64,000 bases of DNA from CAYMZZ01 sp044463125 (GTDB lineage: Bacteria > Bacteroidota > Bacteroidia > Chitinophagales > Chitinophagaceae), in the NCBI GenBank assembly GCA_044463125.1, contig JBIQMS010000027.1, positions 3,580-67,579 on the forward strand, written 5' to 3'. The notes beneath the pieces were generated by a model. It did not search any database and had not been told where the DNA came from. It saw only the letters and a list, made by a program, of their open reading frames with translations. Positions 17,257-25,841 of this stretch are shown piece after piece; positions within the stretch are counted from its first letter, which is position 1; every line of letters starts with the position of its first letter. The position numbers were made by a program, and so were the translations under genes.

Positions 17257-18636
17257 TTAATTCGCGTAAACCTTCCAGCCCCAGGCCGGCAGTGATATTT
17301 CTTTATCGGAAGCAATGGAGATGGTAGTGTTGTCAAAAACATTCGTCCAGCTACCAGTGGCTGCTTCATCATCAATTCGGAACTGAATAGGTTTCGCGGA
17401 CATGTTCAGCATAACCAACACTTTCTTTTCACCCTGCTGTCTTACATAAGCCAATAATTCGCCGGGCGATGAGTTTTGCAAACGGAACGTGGTTACGGAA
17501 GAATCGCCTCCCCTTAAGGCCGGATGGGCGGATTTGAGTTGAAGTAAGGTTTTGTAGAATTCGGCTTTACGATACTGACCGTCCCACTCAATGGGATCTT
17601 TCTCAAAAAACTCAAGCCTTTTTTGATTCGGCAGTTCCTGTCCGCTATAAAGCAGGGGCACGCCATTCCAGGTAGCGCTGAAAACGGCAAGGGCTTCCGC
17701 CATATCGCCATACTTTTCATACTCAGTACCATTCCAGGTATTCTCGTCGTGGTTGCTGGTAAACCAGGCGCGCATGGATTGATCGCCTATAGCGCTATAG
17801 CGCATCAAGAGGCTGTCCAATACCGAAAGCGGTAATTTATCCTGATAAAATTCACGGGTCTTATGCATCCAGGACCAGGTATAGCTCGCGTCGAAAACTT
17901 TTCCATAATCCGGATTATCCAGTTCATCAAATTCACCCAGCCAGAACATTTTTTTCACCGAATCCACCTGCGGCCTTGCCTGTTGCCAGAAATCGAGTTC
18001 CACCCAGGCCGCGAGGTCGCAACGGAAACCATCGATATCACAGGTTTTGATCCAGTATTGCATGGCTTCAATCATGGCCTGGCGCATGGCGGGATTATTA
18101 TAATCCAGTTCAATGATATCATCCATTCCGCTGGCTATCTGGAAATCACCGGTGCTGCTATCCTTCAGATAATACTCGGGGTTCGATTTCGTCCACACAT
18201 GATCCCATCCCGTATGATTGGCTACCCAGTCGATAATCACTTTCATCCCCAACTCATGGGCCTGCTTTACCAGTTGCTGAAAGTCTTCGAGCGTGCCGAA
18301 CTCCGGATTAATGCTGGTATAGTCGGAGCAGGCATAAGGACTGCCGAGGCTACCTTTTTTATTTTTTTGCGCGATGGGAGTAATGGGCATAAACCAGAGT
18401 GTTTCCACGCCCATCTCTCGCAGGCGTGGCATTTCTTTGGCAAAGGCATTGAAGGTTCCTTCTTTGGTGTATTGCCGCACATTCACTTCATAGATATTAG
18501 TGCTATGCGCCCAACTCACCGTTTTTTCGTTCGTCGCTCCCATAGTTTCAGCTTTGGGTTTTTGGTTTTCGTTTTGGTTGCAGGAAAAAAGCAGCCAACT
18601 GCTGAGCAGGATTCCCGCTGTGTAAATTTTTCTCAT
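17257..18636 (-). CDS. GH13 alpha-amylase family lipoprotein
   Basis: A 459-residue exported glycoside hydrolase that should cleave alpha-glucans or maltooligosaccharides in the periplasm or at the surface. The signal ends in lipobox LFSC (Cys19). The (beta/alpha)8 barrel shows all four GH13 regions: DWVANH (136-141), GFRCDLA with nucleophile Asp207, WLGEFDE with acid/base Glu235, and TSNHDEN with transition-state Asp297. The C-terminal 70 residues are a small beta domain. The product specificity cannot be told. It lies 41 nt downstream of the cysteine desulfurase gene on the same strand, so readthrough is possible, though the functions are not obviously linked. Confidence 0.94.
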   Translation of the reverse strand: MRKIYTAGILLSSWLLFSCNQNENQKPKAETMGATNEKTVSWAHSTNIYEVNVRQYTKEGTFNAFAKEMPRLREMGVETLWFMPITPIAQKNKKGSLGSPYACSDYTSINPEFGTLEDFQQLVKQAHELGMKVIIDWVANHTGWDHVWTKSNPEYYLKDSSTGDFQIASGMDDIIELDYNNPAMRQAMIEAMQYWIKTCDIDGFRCDLAAWVELDFWQQARPQVDSVKKMFWLGEFDELDNPDYGKVFDASYTWSWMHKTREFYQDKLPLSVLDSLLMRYSAIGDQSMRAWFTSNHDENTWNGTEYEKYGDMAEALAVFSATWNGVPLLYSGQELPNQKRLEFFEKDPIEWDGQYRKAEFYKTLLQLKSAHPALRGGDSSVTTFRLQNSSPGELLAYVRQQGEKKVLVMLNMSAKPIQFRIDDEAATGSWTNVFDNTTISIASDKEISLPAWGWKVYAN

Positions 18637-18677
18637 AAGCCCAATCGATTATCGAAGAAGAAGAAAGCCTGGAGGCG

Positions 18678-19811
18678 CTAACCCGCAATTTCCGCACAGG
18701 CTGCTACCACACTATCCACTTCTTCTTTTGTATTGTGTTTGGAAAAAGAAAAGCGTACGGTTACCCTGTTAGGGTCATTGTAGATGGCCCGGATTACATG
18801 CGAGCCAATATCGGCCCCACTGCTGCAGGCGCTGCCGCCTGAAACGCAAATGCCCTTCATATCCAGGTTGAAAAGAATCATCTCCGTTTTCTCATTCTTC
18901 GGAAACGACACACTGAGCACGGTATAAAGCGACTGCCCCGCCACATCGCCATTGAAACCCACGCCTTTGATTTTTTGCTGCAGTTGTTCCTGCATGTATT
19001 GCTTTAAGCCCAGGATATAGGCGCTGTCTTTTTCATAATCCGCCATGGCCAGCTCCAGCGCTTTGGCGAAACCAATAATACCATACAGGTTTTCGGTACC
19101 TGCACGCATATTGCGTTCCTGACCACCGCCATAAATAAGCGGCTGTATCTTTACATTGTCGTTGATATAGAGTATTCCCACTCCCTTGGGGCCATGAAAT
19201 TTATGTCCGGCTCCACTGATGAAATGGACGGGTGTATTGCGAAGATCAATTGGATAGTGGCCCACCGTTTGCACGCAATCGGAATGGAAGATGGCGTTAT
19301 ATTTTTTGCAAATCTCCCCTACTTCTTCAATCGGTAGCAGGTTGCCGATTTCATTATTGGCATGCATCAGCGATACCAGGCAGCGTTCTTCACGATGCTC
19401 TTCCAGCAGGGCTTCCAGGCTTTCCAGATCAACGTGCCCACTGGGAAGAATCTTTACATAGCTGCTGGTTACCAGGTTCATTTTATCGTAATGCTCCACG
19501 GTATGCAATACGGCATGGTGCTCAATGGGCGAGGTGATGATATGCGTGCACCCCAGGTCGCGAATGGCCGAAAGGATCGCGGTATTATTACTTTCAGTGC
19601 CGCCGCTGGTGAAGAATATCTCACCCGGGTGCGCATTCAGGTGGGAAGCCACGGATTTGCGGGCGGTTTCAATCGCCAGCCTGGTTTCCCGGCCATAACT
19701 GTAAATGGAAGAAGGATTGCCAAAATGCGTGGTCATATAGGGCATCATGGCATCCAGTACCTGCGAATCGAGCGCCGTGGTAGCGGCATTGTCAAAATAA
19801 ATCCGGTTCAT
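18678..19811 (-). CDS. Cysteine desulfurase (NifS/IscS family)
   Basis: A 377-residue PLP enzyme that releases sulfur from L-cysteine as an enzyme persulfide for Fe-S clusters, tRNA thiolation or cofactor synthesis. The N-terminus MNRIYFDNAATT is typical. The PLP lysine is Lys204 in SGAGHKFHGPKG. The catalytic cysteine is Cys329 in GGSACSSG, placed as in class I (IscS/NifS) enzymes. No iscU or sufBCD neighbours are in the window. It could supply sulfur to MnmA (59 kb), but so could other desulfurases outside the window. Confidence 0.94.
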   Translation of the reverse strand: MNRIYFDNAATTALDSQVLDAMMPYMTTHFGNPSSIYSYGRETRLAIETARKSVASHLNAHPGEIFFTSGGTESNNTAILSAIRDLGCTHIITSPIEHHAVLHTVEHYDKMNLVTSSYVKILPSGHVDLESLEALLEEHREERCLVSLMHANNEIGNLLPIEEVGEICKKYNAIFHSDCVQTVGHYPIDLRNTPVHFISGAGHKFHGPKGVGILYINDNVKIQPLIYGGGQERNMRAGTENLYGIIGFAKALELAMADYEKDSAYILGLKQYMQEQLQQKIKGVGFNGDVAGQSLYTVLSVSFPKNEKTEMILFNLDMKGICVSGGSACSSGADIGSHVIRAIYNDPNRVTVRFSFSKHNTKEEVDSVVAACAEIAG

Positions 19812-19977
19812 TATAGCAATTGTTTGAGATCGGCCTGCTCGCTTCGGTACGAATCAGCCTGCGCGAAGGTAAGAATTACGGGGAGCTATCTCAAAATTCG
19901 TACTAACTTAGAACCCTGATGATAATATACCTGTAAAGTGGGCAACGGCCCCACAACAGCTACTAATTCTCCCGATT

Positions 19978-21165
19978 ATGCAGTATTCCGAATTACTTGG
20001 TAAGGTAGAAGCCCGGCAATTGCAGTTTTTTGAATCCCGAGGCGATACGCCTTATGTTTATCATAATTTGCCCCATACCCAAAAAGTGGTGGCCGCGGCT
20101 GCCGAAATCGCGAATCATTACCAGCTTAGTGAACGTGATTTTTTTGTGGTAATTACCGCCGCCTGGTTTCACGACGCCGGCTATTATTCTGATTGCGAAA
20201 ACCATGAAGCCAAAGGCGCTGAAATGGCCGCCGATTTTTTGCGTGAAATGAACCTGCCGGATGAAGATATCCAGGCTGTAAAAAAATGTATCCTCGCCAC
20301 GCGCATGCCACAGTCGCCGACAGACCTGTTGGAACAAATCGTTTGTGACGCCGACCTCTACCATTTGGGTACCAACCAGTTTCCCGACAACAACAAACTG
20401 CTACGCCGTGAGATGGAAATGCGCAAAGGGCAACCCATCTCCGGAACGGAATGGCGACGCAATACCATTCGTTTACTCGAATCGCATCACTATTTCACCG
20501 ATTATGCGCGATTGCTACTAGCCGATCAGAAAAATGCGCATCTGGAAAAACTAAAAGCAAAGGAAACCGCCAAATCGAAGAAGGAAACGGCTGTCCCCGT
20601 GGCTGCTGCACCTGCGGAAACCGGCGGAAAGAAAAAACCTGACCGAGGTATTGAAACCATGTTCCGCATCACGAGCAATAATAATCAGCGCTTGAGTGAT
20701 ATGGCCGACAACAAGGCCCAGATTATGATCACCGTCAACTCCATCATCCTCTCGGCAGTGCTGAGTATTTTATTAAGAAAGCTGGAAGAATATAGCTACC
20801 TGGCCTGGCCAACTTACCTGATTCTTGCCGTTAGCGTGCTCACGATTATCTTCTCCATTCTGGCAACTCGCCCCAACCTCCTTCCCGGCATATTTACCCG
20901 GCAGGACCTGGACGAGAAGAAAGTGAACCTGCTTTTCTTTGGCAATTTTTATAAGATGAAACTGGAGGATTATGCGGCAGGCATGCGCGAGGTGATGGAA
21001 GACCGCGACTTTCTGTATGGCACTCTCATACGTGATGTGTATTCTCAGGGAGTAGTGCTGGGCAGAAAATATAAATTGCTCCGGATATCGTACAATATTT
21101 TCATGTATGGCCTGATCATTTCCGTTCTGGCCTTTGTGGCCGCATCCATTACCTGGGCCCGATAG
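19978..21165 (+). CDS. HD phosphohydrolase domain fused to PycTM membrane domain
   Basis: A 395-residue two-part protein. Residues 1-185 are an HD domain with metal ligands His33, His64-Asp65 (AAWFHDAGY) and Asp123/125 (CDADLYHLG). A charged linker rich in Lys and Ala spans about 186-222. The C-terminal part opens with the PycTM signature FRITSNNNQRLSDMADNKAQ (residues 228-247). Membrane helices lie at about 246-265, 272-295 and 373-393. PycTM is known as the pore-forming effector of Pycsar anti-phage systems, which sense cyclic pyrimidine nucleotides. No cyclase gene is adjacent, and ppk1 follows after 14 nt. A chromosomal signalling or nucleotide-metabolism role is equally possible. Confidence 0.88.
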   Translation: MQYSELLGKVEARQLQFFESRGDTPYVYHNLPHTQKVVAAAAEIANHYQLSERDFFVVITAAWFHDAGYYSDCENHEAKGAEMAADFLREMNLPDEDIQAVKKCILATRMPQSPTDLLEQIVCDADLYHLGTNQFPDNNKLLRREMEMRKGQPISGTEWRRNTIRLLESHHYFTDYARLLLADQKNAHLEKLKAKETAKSKKETAVPVAAAPAETGGKKKPDRGIETMFRITSNNNQRLSDMADNKAQIMITVNSIILSAVLSILLRKLEEYSYLAWPTYLILAVSVLTIIFSILATRPNLLPGIFTRQDLDEKKVNLLFFGNFYKMKLEDYAAGMREVMEDRDFLYGTLIRDVYSQGVVLGRKYKLLRISYNIFMYGLIISVLAFVAASITWAR

Positions 21166-21179
21166 AAAAACGATAAGCA

Positions 21180-23189
21180 TTGAACCCTCGATATTTTGAC
21201 AGAGACCTGAGTTGGCTCAGCTTCAATGGACGCGTACTGGCCGAGGCAGCCAATGAAAAAGTTCCGCTGATGGAGCGGCTCCGGTTCCTTTCGATCTATT
21301 CCTCCAACCTCGATGAGTTTTACCGCGTGCGGGTACCGGCATTGATGGCCCTGGCCAACCTGGGGAAAGGCTCAGCACGGGAAGTATTGCCGTTAGCAAC
21401 AACCACCATTTCCCGGCAATTGAACGAATTCGGTAGAGTCCTCCGGCAGCAATTGATTCCAGCACTGGAAGAGCATGGAATCCGCTTTTGTTACCAGCAA
21501 CCCCTGCCTCCTTCGCTGCTGCCGGAACTGGAAAGTATTTTCTATAACCGTATTCTTGGTACACTGCACATTACATCCATAAGTGAGCAGGGGGCATTCT
21601 TTCCACAGAACAATACCATTTACCTGCTTCTACGCGAGAAAAATAAAGAAGGAAGGTTCTGGATTGTAGGTCAGGCTGCCGAGGGTTCGCAACGATTTTT
21701 TACCCTTTCGGAAAAAGGCACACGGCATATTGTTATTTCCGACGACATCATCCGGCATTTTTTGCCGGGCTACCTCCCGCAAGAATTTGAACCGGCTATT
21801 TATAGTATCAAGATCACCCGCGACGCGGACCTTGACCTACAAGATGAATTTGAGGGCGATCTCGCAGAAAAAATTGAGCGACAAATCAAAAGTCGCGACC
21901 TCGGCTTCGCCACCCGCCTGCTGCATGACCCCGAAATGCCCGGGGAATGGGTACAGGGGATAATGCGATTATTTGGTTTGCAAAGTGCAACTGTGATGGC
22001 CGGCGGACGCTATCACCAGTTGAAGGACCTTGCATCGATATCACTCCCTGATTCCGCACTGAATTATCCGGCCTGGCCCGCTGCCACGGTGCAATGGCCA
22101 TCGGCGCAATCACTTCTGCAGTACACAAAGGAGAAAGACCTGATGCTGCATCCGCCTTACCAGAGTTATGATACGGTGTTGCGCTTCTTTAATGAGGCGG
22201 CCTCCCACCCTGCTGTCCGCGAAATTTGGATCAGCCTTTATCGCATCGCCGGCGACTCTCGCATCGCGCACACTCTGATTGCTGCCGCACGAAACGGCAA
22301 ACAGGTGACGGTATTCGTGGAGTTGAAGGCCCGCTTCGATGAAGCGAACAATATCCGCTGGGCAAAGAAAATGAAAGCTGCAGGCCTGCGTATCGTTTAC
22401 AGCATCCCCGGCTTGAAGGTGCATGCCAAACTCGCCCTTGTGAAATGGCAGGATGGTCATCGCCTGCGCTATACCGGGCTATTCGCCACGGGAAACTTTA
22501 ATGAACGCACCGCGAAGTACTATACCGATCATATATTGCTCAGTTCAAGGCCTGGAATGCTTCGTGAACTGGAAATGCTTTTTCTTTTCTTACTCAAAAG
22601 AAGAAAACCACTCCATGAAAAAGAAATCAGCTTTCAGCATTTGGCCGTAGCCCAGTTTAATATGAAAGCAGTGTTCCTCTCGCATATTCAAAACGAAATA
22701 CAACAGGCGCAAGCCGGGAAACTGGCAATGATCCGGATAAAACTGAATAACCTGCAAGATGAGGAAATGATAGAAGCCCTCTATTCTGCCTCAGAAGCGG
22801 GTGTGCGCATTCAGTTGCTGATAAGGGGAATCTGCCGCTTAAGGCCAGGCATAAAAGGCATGAGTGAACATATCGAACTGAAGAGGATCGTTGATCGTTA
22901 TCTCGAACACGGGCGTATTTTTTACTTTTACAACGCGGGTGCACCGGTACTGATGGCGGGCAGCGCCGACTGGATGGAAAGAAATATTCATCGCCGGATT
23001 GAAGTGTGCTTCCCCATTCAGGACCAAACTATCCAAAAAGAACTGATGGAATTGCTCGATCTGCAATGGGCCGACAATGAAGCGGCTGTTTGGATCAACG
23101 CGGCAGGAGAACAGGAGCCCGTTAAAAAAGAACTGCCTGCCCTGCGGTCGCAGGAAGCGATCTGGCAAAAATGGCAACCACATGCGTAA
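21180..23189 (+). CDS. ppk1: Polyphosphate kinase 1
   Basis: A 669-residue enzyme that reversibly transfers the ATP gamma-phosphate to polyphosphate. The N domain opens RYFDRDLSWLSFNGRVL. The phospholipase-D-like catalytic domains carry the autophosphorylated histidine His415 in GLKVHAKLAL, preceded by VFVELKARFDEANN and followed by ATGNFNERTAKYYTDH. The C2 domain contains IRGICRLRPGIKG and the second conserved histidine segment NIHRRIEV. The start is a TTG at 21180: the family N-terminus begins there and an in-frame stop lies two codons upstream. The gene is 14 nt after the HD-PycTM gene and overlaps the next gene by 8 nt, so they look co-transcribed. Confidence 0.95.
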   Translation: MNPRYFDRDLSWLSFNGRVLAEAANEKVPLMERLRFLSIYSSNLDEFYRVRVPALMALANLGKGSAREVLPLATTTISRQLNEFGRVLRQQLIPALEEHGIRFCYQQPLPPSLLPELESIFYNRILGTLHITSISEQGAFFPQNNTIYLLLREKNKEGRFWIVGQAAEGSQRFFTLSEKGTRHIVISDDIIRHFLPGYLPQEFEPAIYSIKITRDADLDLQDEFEGDLAEKIERQIKSRDLGFATRLLHDPEMPGEWVQGIMRLFGLQSATVMAGGRYHQLKDLASISLPDSALNYPAWPAATVQWPSAQSLLQYTKEKDLMLHPPYQSYDTVLRFFNEAASHPAVREIWISLYRIAGDSRIAHTLIAAARNGKQVTVFVELKARFDEANNIRWAKKMKAAGLRIVYSIPGLKVHAKLALVKWQDGHRLRYTGLFATGNFNERTAKYYTDHILLSSRPGMLRELEMLFLFLLKRRKPLHEKEISFQHLAVAQFNMKAVFLSHIQNEIQQAQAGKLAMIRIKLNNLQDEEMIEALYSASEAGVRIQLLIRGICRLRPGIKGMSEHIELKRIVDRYLEHGRIFYFYNAGAPVLMAGSADWMERNIHRRIEVCFPIQDQTIQKELMELLDLQWADNEAAVWINAAGEQEPVKKELPALRSQEAIWQKWQPHA

Positions 23190-24060
23190 ATCGTATTTAA
23201 TCATAGGAGCAATTTGGCTGCTCGTCTTAGGCGGATCCTGTCAGTCGAAAACCGATGAGCCTTTCATTACGCAAGGCTATGACCTGGGCAATCCAGAAAA
23301 AATATTCATGCCCGATATTTTACTCGAAGTTTCCGGTATCAGTTTTTACCCGGGCAACAATGATTCCATCTGGGCGGTGCAGGATGAAAGAGGAATGGTT
23401 TTCCAGCTTAAGCAAGGTGAAAAGAAATACAGGGATTTTCGTTTTGCCAAAGATGGTGATTATGAGGACCTCAGTTTCCTTAACCAGGATCTCTATGTGT
23501 TGCGAAGCGATGGCCATATTTTCCGCATCCCCGCAGCTTCGGGTAAGGGCCTCCTCGTTGACTCTACCCGGGAATGGAGTGACCTGCTTCCAGAAGCAGA
23601 ATATGAGGGATTGTATGGAGATAGCCTTTCGCAATCCCTTTATGCAATGACGAAAGTAAATGGCTCCAGGAAATCCGAAAAAGGCACCAGCATTTACAAA
23701 CTAAACCTGATAGAGGATGGGCGCCTGGAGAAAAGCGATCGGATTACGGTATCCGACGATACCATTAATTCGATCTTAGGTAAAAAAATGAAAGCGGGCC
23801 GCTTCCAGCCATCGGGGCTGGCGCGCCATCCTGCAACGGGCGACTGGTACCTGATAAGCTCCGTGAACAAATTATTGATTGTCGCCAACAGCAATTTTCA
23901 AATTGAAAGTGTATGGCCCCTCCTTCCATCGCGGTTCCGCCAGCCCGAAGGCATCGCTTTCGACCGGTTGGGCAACATGTACATCAGCAATGAAGGAGAC
24001 GAAGTATCCAGCGGCAATGTGTTGAAGTTTGAATATCATCCACCCAATTCCCAACCATGA
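23182..24060 (+). CDS. SdiA-regulated/YjiK-like beta-propeller lipoprotein
   Basis: A 292-residue exported lipoprotein. The signal MRKSYLIIGAIWLLVLGGSC ends in lipobox GGSC. The body shows propeller-type repeats with ILLEVSGISFYPGNNDSIWAVQDERG, DGDYEDLSFLNQDLYVLRSDG, EAEYEGLYGD and the final QPEGIAFDRLGNMYISNEGD, the pattern of the SdiA-regulated (YjiK) family related to phytase-like esterases. The start at 23182 is chosen because it opens a signal peptide; a longer frame from 23077 runs inside ppk1. It overlaps ppk1 by 8 nt and the metallophosphatase gene by 4 nt (ATGA). Confidence 0.85.
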   Translation: MRKSYLIIGAIWLLVLGGSCQSKTDEPFITQGYDLGNPEKIFMPDILLEVSGISFYPGNNDSIWAVQDERGMVFQLKQGEKKYRDFRFAKDGDYEDLSFLNQDLYVLRSDGHIFRIPAASGKGLLVDSTREWSDLLPEAEYEGLYGDSLSQSLYAMTKVNGSRKSEKGTSIYKLNLIEDGRLEKSDRITVSDDTINSILGKKMKAGRFQPSGLARHPATGDWYLISSVNKLLIVANSNFQIESVWPLLPSRFRQPEGIAFDRLGNMYISNEGDEVSSGNVLKFEYHPPNSQP

Positions 24061-25841
24061 AGCGATTAGCCTGGTGGATCATAATTATACTACTGCCCGC
24101 TCTGTTACCGGCACAGGATAGCATTTTGCACCGGCTGATCCTGATCGGTGATGCCGGTGAGCTGGATAGCAGCCAAAAGCAGGTGTTGTCGCAGGCAGCA
24201 AGTTATACCCTGCCCGGAAAAACCAGTACCGTTTTCCTGGGCGACAATATATATAAAAGAGGCATCGGACTTCCGGGCAGTGCCGAGCAGGAAAGTACAG
24301 AAGCCATTCTGCGCTCACAATTCCAGCCCCTTAGGCAAGCGGGTTCCCGGGTCTGGTTTATTCCCGGCAATCACGACTGGGACAGGATGGGCAAACAGGG
24401 ACTGGCCAAAATAAAACGACAATGGCAATTCCTGCAGGAGCAGGGTGATTCGCTGCTGCAATTATCGCCACCCGATGGCTGTCCGGACCCAATCGTCATT
24501 CCCCTGGCGGATTCGTTGGTATTGATAATGATGGATTCAGAATGGTGGCTATTTCCATTTCCCAAATACAATCCAGGCGCCGATTGCGCCTGTACCAGCC
24601 GCGAAGAAGTGATAGCGGCGCTGGAGCAGATTTATTTTGAGCATCGAGGCAAGATGATGGTGCTGGCTACCCATCACCCCTTTGCCAGTTATGGCACACA
24701 TGGTGGGCGGTTCACCCTCCGCGATCATATTTTCCCATTAACTCATCTTAATAAAAATCTCAGGATTCCGCTCCCCGTTGTGGGCTCGCTTTATCCCTTG
24801 TTGCGAACAACATTCGCCAATCCGGAAGACTTAGGGCATCCCCTCTATCGGGATATGGTAAGGCGGGTGCTAAAGGCTTTTGAGGGCAGCCCTAATCTAT
24901 TGCTGGTTTCAGGGCATGAACATGGCCTTCAGTATATCGAGCATCCAAATAAAGATTTGAAACAGGTTGTAAGCGGATCGGGTGCCAAACTGAACCATAC
25001 CGTAAAGGGAAAATTTTCGCAATACGGAAAAGCCGCTCAGGGATTTGTAATAGCCGATTGGTTGAGCGCTTCTGTTTTGAGACTCCACTATCATGCATTT
25101 CAGAATGGCGGCTGGAGCCAGGTATTTACAAAAGACATAAATCTGCAGCCCTCGTCACCCGGTCCCGCAGCCCTGCTGGCTGCCATTTCCGGTGATAGCG
25201 CGAGGGTGCGGCTACGTCCCGCATTTAACGAAGTATCGCGTTGGAAGCGTCGCATGCTGGGTGAAAATTATCGCCGGGAATTTGCCACAAAGTTGCAGCT
25301 TCCGGTACTGAAGCTTTCTGAACTGGAAGGCGGCTTGCGTCCCGTGAAGAAAGGTGGTGGCATGCAAACCGTATCCTTAAGGCTGGAAGATGCCAAAGGA
25401 AAGGAATGGGTGCTTCGCAATATTGAAAAGAATCCCGACCCGCTGTTGCCTTCAACCCTCCGTGAAACTTTCGCACGCGACTTGCTCGACGATTACATGA
25501 GTGCACAGCATCCTTTCGCGCCACTGATTGTGCCGTCCCTTGCCCGGGCAACGGATGTGCCGCATGCCAATCCCCGGATCGGCGTTGTTGCACCCGACAC
25601 CCTATTGGGCAAATACGCGCGGCTCTTTGAAGGAAAAATAGCGTTGCTCGAAGAAAGGGAGCCACTGGGCAATTCAGACAATAGTCCCAAAATGCTGGAG
25701 GAACTGCTGGAGGATAACGACAACAGCTATAATGCCCGCACCTATTTGCGTGCACGAATGCTCGATCTCCTCCTGGGCGATTGGGACCGGCATGCCGACC
25801 AATGGCGGTGGGCTGATACCCAAAAAGGGAAAATATTATGA
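24057..25841 (+). CDS. Metallophosphatase-Omp85 protein, 5' part of a frameshifted gene
   Basis: The first 594 codons of what should be a protein of about 1,200 residues. A signal peptide (MKRLAWWIIIILLPALLPAQ) is followed by a calcineurin-like metallophosphoesterase domain with LIGDAGELD, FLGDNIY, PGNHDWD, ATHHPF and SGHEHG metal-binding motifs. About 250 residues follow that link to the barrel in this Bacteroidota family (SRWKRRMLGENYRREFA, LRDWDRH-like GDWDRHADQWRW). The frame hits TGA right after DTQKGKIL. Removing one A from the run at 25830-25833 restores ..QKGKYYEPVPRDRDQ and joins it to the next frame. So there is either a single-base insertion or a sequencing error. It overlaps the upstream gene by ATGA. 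Confidence 0.88.
   Translation: MKRLAWWIIIILLPALLPAQDSILHRLILIGDAGELDSSQKQVLSQAASYTLPGKTSTVFLGDNIYKRGIGLPGSAEQESTEAILRSQFQPLRQAGSRVWFIPGNHDWDRMGKQGLAKIKRQWQFLQEQGDSLLQLSPPDGCPDPIVIPLADSLVLIMMDSEWWLFPFPKYNPGADCACTSREEVIAALEQIYFEHRGKMMVLATHHPFASYGTHGGRFTLRDHIFPLTHLNKNLRIPLPVVGSLYPLLRTTFANPEDLGHPLYRDMVRRVLKAFEGSPNLLLVSGHEHGLQYIEHPNKDLKQVVSGSGAKLNHTVKGKFSQYGKAAQGFVIADWLSASVLRLHYHAFQNGGWSQVFTKDINLQPSSPGPAALLAAISGDSARVRLRPAFNEVSRWKRRMLGENYRREFATKLQLPVLKLSELEGGLRPVKKGGGMQTVSLRLEDAKGKEWVLRNIEKNPDPLLPSTLRETFARDLLDDYMSAQHPFAPLIVPSLARATDVPHANPRIGVVAPDTLLGKYARLFEGKIALLEEREPLGNSDNSPKMLEELLEDNDNSYNARTYLRARMLDLLLGDWDRHADQWRWADTQKGKIL

Noticed and set aside
17863..18681. 272-codon plus-strand ORF opposite the GH13 gene
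   Set aside because: Shadow of the amylase gene, which has all four GH13 motifs on the other strand.
23077..23181. Longer N-terminus for the beta-propeller lipoprotein
   Set aside because: It would lie within ppk1 and place basic residues before the signal peptide that starts at 23182.
25821..25841. Programmed -1 frameshift in the metallophosphatase gene
   Set aside because: The second frame is +1 relative to the first, so a -1 slippery site would not join them. A homopolymer error or mutation is simpler.
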